A DNA stretch of 64,000 nucleotides from an uncultured Dorea sp. (GTDB lineage: Bacteria > Bacillota_A > Clostridia > Lachnospirales > Lachnospiraceae). The stretch spans positions 31,834 through 95,833 of the forward strand of contig CAJTRM010000011.1 of the NCBI GenBank assembly GCA_910578865.1, written 5' to 3'. The notes under the pieces were generated by a model. It saw nothing but the letters and a program-made list of their open reading frames with translations. It had not been told where the DNA came from and made no database searches. How positions within the stretch are numbered: position 1 is the first letter of the stretch; each line of letters begins with the position of its first letter. Position numbers and translations under genes: made by a program. Shown one piece after another: positions 50,170 through 58,717 of this stretch.

Positions 50170-50640
50170 ATGGCAGGAAGAAAGCCAAAGCCTACAGCGG
50201 TTAAGAAGCTGGAAGGCAATCCGGGAAAAAGAAAACTGAATACGAAAGAACCAATTCCGGCAAAGGGAATGCCTGCTTGCCCTGAATGGTTAATGCAAGA
50301 AGCAAAGAAGGAATGGAAACGCTTGGCCGAGCTGATGAATCAGATGGGTGTTCTTACAGAAGTAGATATGGCAGCATTTGCTGCATATTGTCAGTCTTAT
50401 GCAAGATGGAAGGAAGCTCAGGAACACATTACCTCTGGTGGATCCACTTTTGAAACTGATAAAGGATATCAGCAGCAGACTCCTTGGGTTGGTATTGCAA
50501 ATACAAATCAGAAATTGATGTTACAGGCTGCATCGGAGTTTGGTCTTACGCCATCTTCCCGAAGCAGAATTATTGCTGGTAATAGCAAGGGGCAGGAACC
50601 AGAAGATGAGATGGAGGCATTGCTTGGGGGTGATTCTTAA
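50170..50640 (+). CDS. terS: Small terminase subunit (P27 family)
   Basis: A 156-residue protein of the P27 small terminase family: KPKPTAVKKLEGNPGKRKLN, EPIPAKGMPACPEWLMQEAK, VDMAAFAAYCQSYARWKEAQ and FGLTPSSRSRI. It recognises phage DNA and hands it to the large subunit. GGAAGGAGG precedes the ATG. It overlaps the large terminase gene by one base. Confidence 0.93.
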   Translation: MAGRKPKPTAVKKLEGNPGKRKLNTKEPIPAKGMPACPEWLMQEAKKEWKRLAELMNQMGVLTEVDMAAFAAYCQSYARWKEAQEHITSGGSTFETDKGYQQQTPWVGIANTNQKLMLQAASEFGLTPSSRSRIIAGNSKGQEPEDEMEALLGGDS

Positions 50641-52268
50641 TGGCAAAGGAAACAAGACCTAAGGATTATCCCAAGCTGAAAAACTATCAGCCGACAAAAT
50701 TCATGCTTCCAACTTCTCATTATGATAAGAAGAAGGCAGACAGGGCGGTAACCTTTATCGAGAATCTTTGCCACACAAAAGGCAAATGGTCAGGCACAAG
50801 ATTCTGGTTATTACCCTGGCAGGAGCAGCTGATCCGAGATATTTTCGGTATTGTTAAAGCTGATGGAAACAGGCAGTTTAGAACAGCCTTCGTTGAGATA
50901 TGTAAGAAGGTAGGTAAGAGCGAACTGGCAGCAGCCGTCGCTCTTTATTTATTGTATGCGGATAATGAGCCAAGTGCTGAAGTATATGGAGCAGCTGCAG
51001 ATCGACAGCAGGCTTCCATTGTATTTGATGTTGCACGTCAAATGGTTGAGATGTCACCGGCTCTTATGAAAAGAAGCAAGCTGATGTCAGCCACAAAACG
51101 TATCGTCAATTATGGTAATGCCGGGTTTTACCAGGTACTTTCAGCTGAGGTTGGAAGCAAGCATGGTTTTTCGATTTCGGGACTTGTGTTCGATGAAATT
51201 CATACACAGCCGAATCGTCAGTTATATGATGTTCTCACAAAATACAGTTCAGATGCGAGACAAAATCCGCTTCATTTCATAATCACAACCGCTGGTAATG
51301 ACAGACATTCGATTGCTTTTGAGTTACATACCAAGGCGGTTGATATCCTGGAAGGCAGGCGTGTAGATCCGACCTTTTATCCTGTGGTTTATGGACTTAA
51401 GGATGATGAGGACTGGGAAGATGAAGCCAATTGGTACAAGGTGAATCCGTCACTTGGATATACCGTTGACATTGAAAGACTGAGGGATGCATATCGTGAG
51501 GCAAAGCAGAATCCGGCTGATGAAATTATTTTTAAGTGGCTCAGAATGAATATGTGGGTATCAAGTACAACATCATGGATTCCTGATGCAATCTTTATGA
51601 AAGGTGATGAACCGATTGATATGAGATTGCTGGAAGGCAGAGATTGCTATGCTGGCTTGGACCTTTCAAGTACAGGAGATATTACTGCACTGGTTCTTAT
51701 ATTTCCACCAAGAAATACGGATGAGAAATATATTCTGGTGCCGTACTTCTGGGTGCCAGAGGAAACCATTCCACAGAGAGTCAAGGCAAATTCAGTTCCT
51801 TATGATGTATGGGAGAAGCAGGGTGATCTGTTAGCAACAGAAGGTAATGTTATTCATTACGATTTCATTGAGAAATTCATCTGTGATTTGGGTGAGAAGT
51901 ATCACATCCTTGAAATTGCAGTGGACAGATGGAATGCGACTCATATGATTCAGAACCTGGAAGATGCTGGATTTACGATGGTGCCATTTGGACAGGGCTT
52001 TGCAAGTATGAGTACACCGACCAAAGAATTCTATAGACTTCTTATGGAAGGGAAGATTATTCATGCAGGACATCCGGTTTTAAGATGGATGGCAGGAAAT
52101 GTGGTAATCGAAACTGATGCTGCGGAAAACATTAAGGTGACCAAGGCTAAGTCAAAGGAAAAGATTGATGGAATAGTTGCTTCCATTATGGCTCTGGACA
52201 GATGCCTTAGAAATGAGGGTGAGCCACAGGGCAGCGTTTACGATGAGAGAGGATTATTGGTGTTTTAA
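50640..52268 (+). CDS. terL: Large terminase subunit
   Basis: A 542-residue packaging motor. The ATPase part has the deviant Walker A EICKKVGKSELAAAVALYLL at about 86-105 and Walker B GLVFDEIHTQPNRQLYD near 180-196. The nuclease part has YAGLDLSSTGDITALVLIFP near 337 and the late acidic residues near VDRWNATHM (about 426) and DGIVASIMALDR (about 510). It pumps DNA into HK97-type heads and cuts it. Intact. Confidence 0.94.
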   Translation: MAKETRPKDYPKLKNYQPTKFMLPTSHYDKKKADRAVTFIENLCHTKGKWSGTRFWLLPWQEQLIRDIFGIVKADGNRQFRTAFVEICKKVGKSELAAAVALYLLYADNEPSAEVYGAAADRQQASIVFDVARQMVEMSPALMKRSKLMSATKRIVNYGNAGFYQVLSAEVGSKHGFSISGLVFDEIHTQPNRQLYDVLTKYSSDARQNPLHFIITTAGNDRHSIAFELHTKAVDILEGRRVDPTFYPVVYGLKDDEDWEDEANWYKVNPSLGYTVDIERLRDAYREAKQNPADEIIFKWLRMNMWVSSTTSWIPDAIFMKGDEPIDMRLLEGRDCYAGLDLSSTGDITALVLIFPPRNTDEKYILVPYFWVPEETIPQRVKANSVPYDVWEKQGDLLATEGNVIHYDFIEKFICDLGEKYHILEIAVDRWNATHMIQNLEDAGFTMVPFGQGFASMSTPTKEFYRLLMEGKIIHAGHPVLRWMAGNVVIETDAAENIKVTKAKSKEKIDGIVASIMALDRCLRNEGEPQGSVYDERGLLVF

Positions 52269-52277
52269 GGAGGCTAT

Positions 52278-53684
52278 ATGGGATTATTCAATAGTATAAC
52301 CAGTATATTCCGGGGCAGGGATGCTCCCACAGACAGGACTTCGGGTAGTGCGTATTCATTTTTTATGGGGGGAAGCACTTCCGGGAAGAGAGTAAATGAA
52401 AGAACAGCAATGCAGATGACAGCGGTGTACTCCTGTGTGAGGATATTGTCGGAGGCGGTGGCTGGACTTCCATTACAGTTTTACAGATATACAGCAGATG
52501 GCGGTAAAGAGAAGGCGGTGGATCATCCGCTTTATTTTTTGCTCCATGATGAACCAAATCCGGAAATGACAAGCTTTGTATTCCGTGAGACTTTGATGAC
52601 GCATTTGCTTCTATGGGGCAATGCCTATAGTCAGATAATCAGGAATGCGAGAGGTGAAATCATTGCTTTGTATCCGCTTATGCCTGACCGAATGACAGTC
52701 AATCGTGATGAGAATGGTCAGCTTTATTATGAGTATTACATGAATACGGATGATGCTCATACCATGAAGGGGTCTACGGTGAGGTTGCAGCCTCACGATG
52801 TTCTTCATATTCCGGGATTGGGCTTCGATGGTCTTGTAGGCTACAGTCCGATAGCAATGGCAAAGAATGCGATTGGTATGGCGATTGCATGTGAAGAGTA
52901 TGGAGCCAAGTTTTTTGCAAATGGTGCAGCTCCGTCCGGTGTGTTGGAGCATCCGGGAACGATTAAAGATCCAAGTCGTGTGAGAGAATCATGGCAGGCA
53001 ACCTTTGGTGGTTCTGCTAATGCTAACAAGGTGGCGGTATTGGAAGAAGGTATGAAGTACACACCGATTTCCATTAGCCCGAATGAAGCACAGTTTTTGG
53101 AAACAAGAAAATTTCAGATTGATGAGATAGCTCGAATCTTTAGGGTACCGCCCCACATGGTCGGTGACTTGGAGAAGTCGAGCTTTTCTAATATTGAGCA
53201 GCAGTCGCTTGAATTTGTGAAGTACACTTTGGATCCCTGGGTAGCAAGATGGGAGCAGGCTATGGTCAGAGCCCTTCTTACTCAGGAAGAGAAGAAAACA
53301 TACTTCTTTAAGTTCAACGTGGATGGTTTGCTCAGGGGAGATTACCAAAGCCGAATGAATGGCTATGCAACAGCAAGGCAGAACGGCTGGATGTCAGCGA
53401 ATGATATCCGTGAGCTTGAAAACCTTGACCGCATTCCGGAAGAGGCCGGTGGTGATTTGTATCTCATCAATGGAAATATGACGAAGCTTGCGGATGCAGG
53501 AATCTTTGCGGCAGGTTCTTCTGATGGTTTCAAAGGGGAATCCGGGGATAGTCAGAGCTCCGGTGGAGAGGAAGAGGATTTGAAACAGTCGGATGGAAAA
53601 ATGAATCAGAGCAGAGGGCAACCGGGGAGAATGCGGAATGACGGTGGTTGCACCGGTGCAACTAAGAAGGATGGAGGTAAGTGA
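52278..53684 (+). CDS. Portal protein (HK97 family)
   Basis: A 468-residue portal protein that forms the dodecameric ring at one head vertex. Key segments are AMQMTAVYSCVRILSEAVAG, YFLLHDEPNPEMTSFVFRET, LLWGNAYSQIIRNARGEIIA, EEYGAKFFANGAAPSGVLEH and FRVPPHMVGDLEKSSFSNIE. The C-terminal 60 residues are low complexity. AGGAGG precedes the ATG. The protease gene start overlaps its end. Confidence 0.95.
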   Translation: MGLFNSITSIFRGRDAPTDRTSGSAYSFFMGGSTSGKRVNERTAMQMTAVYSCVRILSEAVAGLPLQFYRYTADGGKEKAVDHPLYFLLHDEPNPEMTSFVFRETLMTHLLLWGNAYSQIIRNARGEIIALYPLMPDRMTVNRDENGQLYYEYYMNTDDAHTMKGSTVRLQPHDVLHIPGLGFDGLVGYSPIAMAKNAIGMAIACEEYGAKFFANGAAPSGVLEHPGTIKDPSRVRESWQATFGGSANANKVAVLEEGMKYTPISISPNEAQFLETRKFQIDEIARIFRVPPHMVGDLEKSSFSNIEQQSLEFVKYTLDPWVARWEQAMVRALLTQEEKKTYFFKFNVDGLLRGDYQSRMNGYATARQNGWMSANDIRELENLDRIPEEAGGDLYLINGNMTKLADAGIFAAGSSDGFKGESGDSQSSGGEEEDLKQSDGKMNQSRGQPGRMRNDGGCTGATKKDGGK

Positions 53685-54433
53685 TGAAACGGAAATTTTG
53701 GAACTGGATACAGAACCAGGATGAGAGCAGCTCTGAAATGAGGACGCTCTTTTTGAATGGAGAAATTTCAGATGAAACCTGGTATGGAGATGAGGTTACT
53801 CCAAAGCTATTCAAGGATGAGCTGAACATGGGTAAGGGTCCGATTTCAGTCTGGATCAATTCACCCGGTGGTGATGTATTTGCCGCAGCTCAGATTTACA
53901 ACATGCTGATGGATTATCCATACGATGTGACAGTTAAGATTGACGGGCTTGCTGCTTCCGCGGCATCTGTGATTGCTATGGCTGGAACTACGGTGGAAAT
54001 GAGTCCTGTTGCAATGATGATGATTCACAATCCTGCGACTATCGCAATCGGAGATTCTGAGGAAATGAAGAAAGCGGTGAAGATGCTGGATGAAGTGAAG
54101 GAATCCATTATGAATGCTTATGAGATCAAGACGGGTCTTGCAAGAGACAAGATTTCAAAGCTTATGGATGCTGAGAGCTGGTTCAATGCGAAAAAAGCAG
54201 TTGAGCTTGGCTTTGCAGATAAGATCCTGTTCAGCGATGGACAGGGTGATGTAACTAATGATGCTGGTGAGGGAATGGCTGTTAGTGATGAGATGAGTGC
54301 TCCTGTGATGTTTTCAAGACAGGCGGTTATGAATTCCATGCTGTCCAAACTGATTCCACCTAAGAAACCAGTAGAGAAGCGTACTCCGGTAGATCAGCTG
54401 GAGAAGAGACTGAGCTTGTTATCGCATTTATAG
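53684..54433 (+). CDS. Head maturation protease (ClpP-type)
   Basis: A 249-residue ClpP-like protease that trims the capsid scaffold. The catalytic serine is in DGLAASAASVIAMAG at about 92, the histidine in MMMIHNPATIAIGD at about 114, and an aspartate follows near the TGLARDKISKLMDAESWFNA region. The first methionine pair is shared with the portal end; ATG 53684 is used. Length is typical. Confidence 0.93.
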   Translation: MKRKFWNWIQNQDESSSEMRTLFLNGEISDETWYGDEVTPKLFKDELNMGKGPISVWINSPGGDVFAAAQIYNMLMDYPYDVTVKIDGLAASAASVIAMAGTTVEMSPVAMMMIHNPATIAIGDSEEMKKAVKMLDEVKESIMNAYEIKTGLARDKISKLMDAESWFNAKKAVELGFADKILFSDGQGDVTNDAGEGMAVSDEMSAPVMFSRQAVMNSMLSKLIPPKKPVEKRTPVDQLEKRLSLLSHL

Positions 54434-54470
54434 CAGGCTTTTTTAGTACAGAAAATGGAGGATTTTCAAG

Positions 54471-55691
54471 ATGAGCAAGATTTTAGAACTTAGAGAAAAA
54501 AGAGCAAAGGCTTGGGATGCTGCAAAGCAGTTCCTTGATGCCAAGAGAGGTGCAGACGGTATGCTCTCCGAGGAAGACACTGCAACCTACGATAAGATGG
54601 AACAGGATGTTATGAATTTAGGTAAGGAAATCGAGAGACTTGAGAGACAGGCTGCGATTGATGCAGAGCTTTCTAAGGCTACAAGTACTCCACTTACCGG
54701 AAAGCCGGGTGCAAAGATGGGAAAAGATGAAGTTGAAAAGACAGGACGTGCTTCTGATGAGTATAAGGGTTCGTTCTGGAATGCGATGAGAGTAAAGGCT
54801 CCGATGCCTTCTGTGCTTAATGCACTTCAGGAAGGTACTGACTCTGAGGGTGGTTATCTTGTACCTGATGAGTTTGAGAGAACTTTGGTGGAAGCACTTG
54901 AGGAAGAGAATGTATTCCGTACTCTTGCCCATGTGATTCGTACTTCCAGCGGTGACCGTAAGATTCCCGTTGTGGCATCAAAGGGTTCTGCAAGCTGGGT
55001 AGATGAGGAGGGTGCTTATCAGGAATCTGATGATGCATTCAGCCAGGTATCTATCGGTGCTTACAAGCTTGGTACCATGATTAAGGTTTCCGAGGAACTT
55101 CTTGCGGATAGCGTGTTTGACCTTGAAGCATATATTTCCAAGGAATTTGCAAGACGTATCGGTGCAAGAGAGGAAGAATCTTTCTTCAATGGCGATGGCA
55201 AGGGCAAGCCGCTTGGTATTCTTGCAGCAGCCGGTGGTGCTGAGGTTGGTGTGACTGCAGCTTCTGCAACTGCCATTACTGCAGATGAGGTGATTGACCT
55301 TTTCTACAGCCTGAAGGCGCCTTACCGTAAGAATGCGGTTTGGGTACTGAATGATGCGACTGTGAAGCAGATCCGTAAGCTTAAGGATACTACCGGTCAG
55401 TATTTATGGCAGCCTTCTTTAGTTGCAGGTACTCCGGACACGATCCTTGGAAGACCTGTGAAGACTTCTGCATTCATGCCTACTGCGGCAGCCGGTGCAA
55501 AGACTATCGCATTCGGTGATTTCAAGTATTACTGGATTGCAGACCGTCAGGGCAGAACCTTCAAGAAGCTGTCCGAGCTTTATGCTGCGAATGGTCAGGT
55601 CGGATTCATGGGAACTCAGAGAGTCGATGGTAAGCTTATTCTTCCTGAGGCTATCAAGGTTCTTCAGCAGAAGAGTGGTTCTTCATCCTAA
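54471..55691 (+). CDS. Major capsid protein (HK97 fold)
   Basis: A 406-residue major capsid protein. The first 75-100 residues are a coiled-coil scaffold domain (EEDTATYDKMEQDVMNLGKE) that the protease would remove. The HK97 core starts near SDEYKGSFWNAMRV and includes DSEGGYLVPDEFERTLVEAL, TSSGDRKIPVVASKGSASWV, ARRIGAREEESFFNGDGKGK and DFKYYWIADRQGRTFKKLSE. GGAGGAT precedes the ATG. Confidence 0.95.
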   Translation: MSKILELREKRAKAWDAAKQFLDAKRGADGMLSEEDTATYDKMEQDVMNLGKEIERLERQAAIDAELSKATSTPLTGKPGAKMGKDEVEKTGRASDEYKGSFWNAMRVKAPMPSVLNALQEGTDSEGGYLVPDEFERTLVEALEEENVFRTLAHVIRTSSGDRKIPVVASKGSASWVDEEGAYQESDDAFSQVSIGAYKLGTMIKVSEELLADSVFDLEAYISKEFARRIGAREEESFFNGDGKGKPLGILAAAGGAEVGVTAASATAITADEVIDLFYSLKAPYRKNAVWVLNDATVKQIRKLKDTTGQYLWQPSLVAGTPDTILGRPVKTSAFMPTAAAGAKTIAFGDFKYYWIADRQGRTFKKLSELYAANGQVGFMGTQRVDGKLILPEAIKVLQQKSGSSS

Positions 55692-55751
55692 GTAACTGGT
55701 GATTGTGGGGAGTCGTGTAATGCGGCTCCCTTTTGTGTGAGGTGATGTTTG

Positions 55752-56030
55752 ATGGCAGTAGTTACATTGGAAGAAATGAAGAATTATCTGCGGGTGGATT
55801 TCGATGATGATGATGCACTGCTTGAAGGCATCATTATTCAGAGCCAGCAGATATGTATGGATGTGGCGAGGTTTACAGACCTTGAAGAGTTTGAAAAACA
55901 GCCTGTGAGTAAGATTGCGGTGATGTATGCAGTGGCTTATCTGTATGAGCATCGTGAAGATGCAGACCACAGAGCACTTACTGTTGGACTTAGAGCATTG
56001 ATGTTTGGAATCCGGACACCGGAATTTTGA
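55752..56030 (+). CDS. Head-tail connector (gp6-like, DUF3168-preceding adaptor)
   Basis: A 92-residue protein of the phage gp6/QLRG head-tail adaptor family: VVTLEEMKNYLRVDFDDDDA, LLEGIIIQSQQICMDVARFT, AVMYAVAYLYEHREDADHRA and the characteristic LRALMFGIR. It binds below the portal. GAGGTG precedes it. It overlaps the next gene. Confidence 0.9.
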   Translation: MAVVTLEEMKNYLRVDFDDDDALLEGIIIQSQQICMDVARFTDLEEFEKQPVSKIAVMYAVAYLYEHREDADHRALTVGLRALMFGIRTPEF

Positions 56031-56386
56031 TGGGAGGGATTGCTTTGAATGTGTCTTTGATGAATGAAAAAGTGACTTTCCAGAAGAATACGGTGGTGAC
56101 GGATGTCATCGGCAATCATAAGAATGTCTGGGAAGATTTCTATACCTGTCATGCTACGATTGGTGGCGAGGGTATGGCAAGCTCCAAGGAAAAGGAAGAA
56201 GCCGGAACTATTGTTGAGGATGTGAGTATAACGGTAACTATCAGATATTGCCGAAAGTCATCGGAGATTGGTTCCACAACTCACAGGATTGTTTTCAGGG
56301 ATGAAATCTATGATATCACGAATGTGGATCATATGAATTTCAAGAAGAAGAGTCTGAAATTCAGCTGCAGGAAAGTGAGGCGGTAA
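56030..56386 (+). CDS. Head closure/head-tail joining protein
   Basis: A 118-residue protein resembling SPP1 gp16-type head-tail joining proteins: NEKVTFQKNTVVTDVIGNHK, FYTCHATIGGEGMASSKEKE, TVTIRYCRKSSEIGSTTHRI and MNFKKKSLKFSCRKV. The ATG at 56030 overlaps the previous stop; a TTG at 56045, spaced ideally after GGGAGGGA, may be the true start. Confidence 0.85.
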   Translation: MGGIALNVSLMNEKVTFQKNTVVTDVIGNHKNVWEDFYTCHATIGGEGMASSKEKEEAGTIVEDVSITVTIRYCRKSSEIGSTTHRIVFRDEIYDITNVDHMNFKKKSLKFSCRKVRR

Positions 56387-56388
56387 GC

Positions 56389-56769
56389 ATGGCAACGGAC
56401 AGATGCAGGATTGACCAGATGGCACATGTCATTATGGAAGGTTTGCAGGAATACGCTGACCTTGCGACAGAGGATATGAAGGCCGCTGTGAAGAAAGCAG
56501 GTAATAAAGCCAAAAGGGAAGTACAGGCAGGTGCTCCGGTTAAGACTGGGAAATATAAAAAGAGTTGGGCTGTAAAAACGACGAAGGAGAATGCAAATGC
56601 GATGGAAGTCACGGTGCATTCTAGGAATCGTTATCAGCTGGCACATTTGCTTGAATTTGGACATGCCAAGCGTGGTGGCGGCAGAACGAGAGCCTTTCCG
56701 CATATCGCTCCTGCAGAAGCAGCTGCAGCTGAATTTTTGGAACAGGAAGTAGAGAAAGCTTTGAAGTGA
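56389..56769 (+). CDS. HK97 gp10-like tail completion protein
   Basis: A 126-residue protein of the HK97 gp10 family: AAVKKAGNKAKREVQAGAPV, KTGKYKKSWAVKTTKENANA, RNRYQLAHLLEFGHAKRGGG and TRAFPHIAPAEAAA. These proteins join the head and the tail tube. It starts 2 bp after the preceding gene. Confidence 0.92.
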   Translation: MATDRCRIDQMAHVIMEGLQEYADLATEDMKAAVKKAGNKAKREVQAGAPVKTGKYKKSWAVKTTKENANAMEVTVHSRNRYQLAHLLEFGHAKRGGGRTRAFPHIAPAEAAAAEFLEQEVEKALK

Positions 56770-56787
56770 CTTGCAGAGGTGATGTTG

Positions 56788-57117
56788 ATGGAAGAACTGG
56801 TTCAGATTATTCAGGAAATGCAGATTCCCTTTGCCTATGATCACTATGCAGAGGGAGAAAGTCCTGATCCGCCATTCATTTGTTATCTGATTCCGGGCAG
56901 TGATAACTTTGCTGCTGACGGCAGGGTGTATTTCAAATTGAATGAGGTCAGAATTGAGATGTACACCGATTTCAAGGATATTGCCTTGGAGTCGAGAGTA
57001 GAGGATGTCCTGGATGGACATGAGATTTTTTATAACAAGTCGGAAACATGGATCCAGAGCGAGAAGCTTTATGAGGTCATGTACAGTTTTGATATGGAGG
57101 GTTTGAATAATGGCTAA
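56788..57117 (+). CDS. Tail terminator-like protein
   Basis: A 109-residue protein at the usual place of tail terminators (gpU/gp17-like): EELVQIIQEMQIPFAYDHYA, PPFICYLIPGSDNFAADGRV and SEKLYEVMYSFDMEG. GAGGTG lies just before, so ATG 56788 is preferred over two upstream codons. It overlaps the major tail gene by 8 bp. Confidence 0.8.
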   Translation: MEELVQIIQEMQIPFAYDHYAEGESPDPPFICYLIPGSDNFAADGRVYFKLNEVRIEMYTDFKDIALESRVEDVLDGHEIFYNKSETWIQSEKLYEVMYSFDMEGLNNG

Positions 57118-57694
57118 TAATAAGGTCAAATACAATCTTAAGAATGCACATTATGCGATGCTTCAGACAAGTGAGGAAGGTGTAGTTTCCTTCGGCACTC
57201 CTGTTGCATTGCGTGGTGCGGTTTCGATTTCTCTGGATGCCAATGGGGAACCGGAGAATTTCTATGCTGATGGTACAGCATACTATGTAATAAATAACAA
57301 CATGGGTTATGACGGTGATCTGGAGCTTGCGATGATTCCTGAGGATTTCAGGGTATCTGCTTTGAATGAGACTCTGGATGATAACAAGGTTCTGATTGAG
57401 GATGCGAACTCGGAGTTGAACAGATTTGCTCTGTTGTTTGAGTTTGATGGAGATGTGAAGCACATCCGTCATGTCCTTTATAACTGCTCTGCAAGTAGAC
57501 CTGGTATCGAGGGCAAGACAAACGAAGAGAGCAGAGAGGTTCAAACGGAAACTCTTACCATCAAGGCTACACCACTTCCTTCCGGTGTGGTTAAGGCTAA
57601 GACCGGTAATGAGACAGACAGCACGGTTTATGCCGATTGGTACAAGGCAGTTTATATGCCTACAGTTACCGGTGTAAATACAGGTGAAGAGTAA
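57110..57694 (+). CDS. Major tail tube protein
   Basis: A 194-residue tube protein of the phi13/SPP1-like major tail family: NKVKYNLKNAHYAMLQTSEE, GAVSISLDANGEPENFYADG, YYVINNNMGYDGDLELAMIP and HIRHVLYNCSASRPGIEGKT. Polymerises into the tail tube around the tape measure. Start at 57110 overlaps the tail terminator gene. Confidence 0.92.
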   Translation: MANNKVKYNLKNAHYAMLQTSEEGVVSFGTPVALRGAVSISLDANGEPENFYADGTAYYVINNNMGYDGDLELAMIPEDFRVSALNETLDDNKVLIEDANSELNRFALLFEFDGDVKHIRHVLYNCSASRPGIEGKTNEESREVQTETLTIKATPLPSGVVKAKTGNETDSTVYADWYKAVYMPTVTGVNTGEE

Positions 57695-57799
57695 GATGAT
57701 GGGCTCCGGGCAGAAGCTTTGGAGCCTTGATTTTTCTATTTCGAGTACTATGAGTACGGTGTACAAGGGTACACGAGTTTTGATTTGGAGGTAATGCTA

Positions 57800-58177
57800 A
57801 TGAGCATGGTTAAGAATATCGAAATTGACGGAAAGCTGGTTCCTTTCAGAGCAAGTGCTGCGATTCCGAGAATATACAGAATGAAATTCCAGAGAGATAT
57901 CTACAAGGATTTGGCTTCTTTGGAAAAGGCGATTGATAGCAATACTGAGGAAGTTTCTAATCTGGATCTATTCTCTTTGGAGATGTTTGAGAATATCGCC
58001 TATGTTATGGCAAAGCATGCAGATCCTAATATCCCTGATGCTCCGGAAGAGTGGCTGGATGCGTTTAATACTTTTTCTATCTATCAGGTGCTTCCAAAGA
58101 TTATTGAGCTTTGGGGATTGAATGTTAGAACGGATGCTGAGGCTAAAAAAAACTTCGTGCAACAGACCGTCAGATGA
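57800..58177 (+). CDS. Tail assembly chaperone, upstream (G) part
   Basis: A 125-residue protein: VKNIEIDGKLVPFRASAAIP, RIYRMKFQRDIYKDLASLEK and APEEWLDAFNTFSIYQVLPK. It sits between the major tail and tape measure genes, the place of tail assembly chaperones that bind the tape measure. Near its end is the slippery run GCTAAAAAAAACTTC; a -1 shift would continue into the next frame. ATG 57800 is chosen because GGAGG lies 9 bases upstream. Confidence 0.88.
   Translation: MSMVKNIEIDGKLVPFRASAAIPRIYRMKFQRDIYKDLASLEKAIDSNTEEVSNLDLFSLEMFENIAYVMAKHADPNIPDAPEEWLDAFNTFSIYQVLPKIIELWGLNVRTDAEAKKNFVQQTVR
58147..58153 (+). promoter_or_regulatory. Slippery heptamer for -1 frameshifting
   Basis: In the frame of the chaperone gene the bases read A AAA AAC, a classic -1 slippery site, inside eight A. 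The -1 frame has TAA at 58144-58146 and is then open through 58347, so a shift here joins the two frames. Confidence 0.72.
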
Positions 58178-58347
58178 CAACACCGCTGTTCCTGCTCCGA
58201 TGTGTTCAGCTGGGAATCTCAATCAGAGATTTGGATTTGCTGACCATCGGAATGGTGAATGATATGTATGTGGAGAGCGGAAATGATCAGGATGCTGACA
58301 AAAATTACAATGTCGTAGCTACACAGGCTGATTTTGACCGCTTCTAA
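58174..58347 (+). CDS. Tail assembly chaperone, frameshifted (T) part
   Basis: A 57-residue frame, MTTPLFLLRCVQLGISIRDL, DLLTIGMVNDMYVESG, ending DFDRF. Its ATG overlaps the upstream stop and has no ribosome site of its own. It is in the -1 frame and open back to 58147, so it is probably made as the C-terminus of a G-T fusion. The conserved GMVNDMYVE segment is typical of such T parts. It could also be translated separately by coupling. Confidence 0.75.
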   Translation: MTTPLFLLRCVQLGISIRDLDLLTIGMVNDMYVESGNDQDADKNYNVVATQADFDRF

Positions 58348-58357
58348 TGGAGGGCGT

Positions 58358-58618
58358 ATGGATTTTGATGTTTTAGGAATAAAGATTACATCCTGTGTAT
58401 GGGATGGTGATTTGGTAATCAAGGGCGAGAGAAGTTATGACCGACCTGAGATTATCTTTTTTAATGCAATGTATGTTGATGGACTCTGGGATGTGGAAGG
58501 CAAGGAAATCCTTTGTGTAGAGAAGCTGGAAGATGAAATCTATCAGATTCAGTACAAAGATGAAAAGGAAGTAACCATTCTTCATGCTGAAAGATACGAG
58601 AGGATTATCAATAATTAA
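58358..58618 (+). CDS. Unknown protein inserted in the tail module
   Basis: An 86-residue protein: MDFDVLGIKITSCVWDGDLV, IIFFNAMYVDGLWDVEGKEI and KEVTILHAERYERIINN. GGAGGG precedes the ATG. It lies between chaperone and tape measure genes, a place normally without extra genes, so it is probably cargo. No domain is recognised. Confidence 0.6.
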   Translation: MDFDVLGIKITSCVWDGDLVIKGERSYDRPEIIFFNAMYVDGLWDVEGKEILCVEKLEDEIYQIQYKDEKEVTILHAERYERIINN

Positions 58619-58661
58619 CAGAAACATCGTTATTGACCGATAATAAAAAGGGAAACAGCAA

Positions 58662-58695
58662 GTTGCTTTTCTAAATGCTGATCTGCTGATATGAT
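58662..58695 (+). promoter_or_regulatory. Promoter-like element before the XRE-zinc-ribbon gene
   Basis: GTTGCTTTTC at 58662 is followed 28 bases after its first base by TATGAT (58690-58695). The same GTTGCTTTTC-to-TATAAT distance occurs at 63911-63944. Confidence 0.5.
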
Positions 58696-58717
58696 ATCAG
58701 TATTGGAGGTGGATACG

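Noticed and set aside
56329..57135. A 268-codon open frame opposite the tail genes
   Set aside because: It lies fully over three well-supported, overlapping phage genes and shows no family resemblance.
58174..58347. Frameshift as evidence of a broken chaperone gene
   Set aside because: The slippery heptamer, correct -1 frame and gene position match the programmed frameshift of tailed phages, so it was not called a pseudogene.
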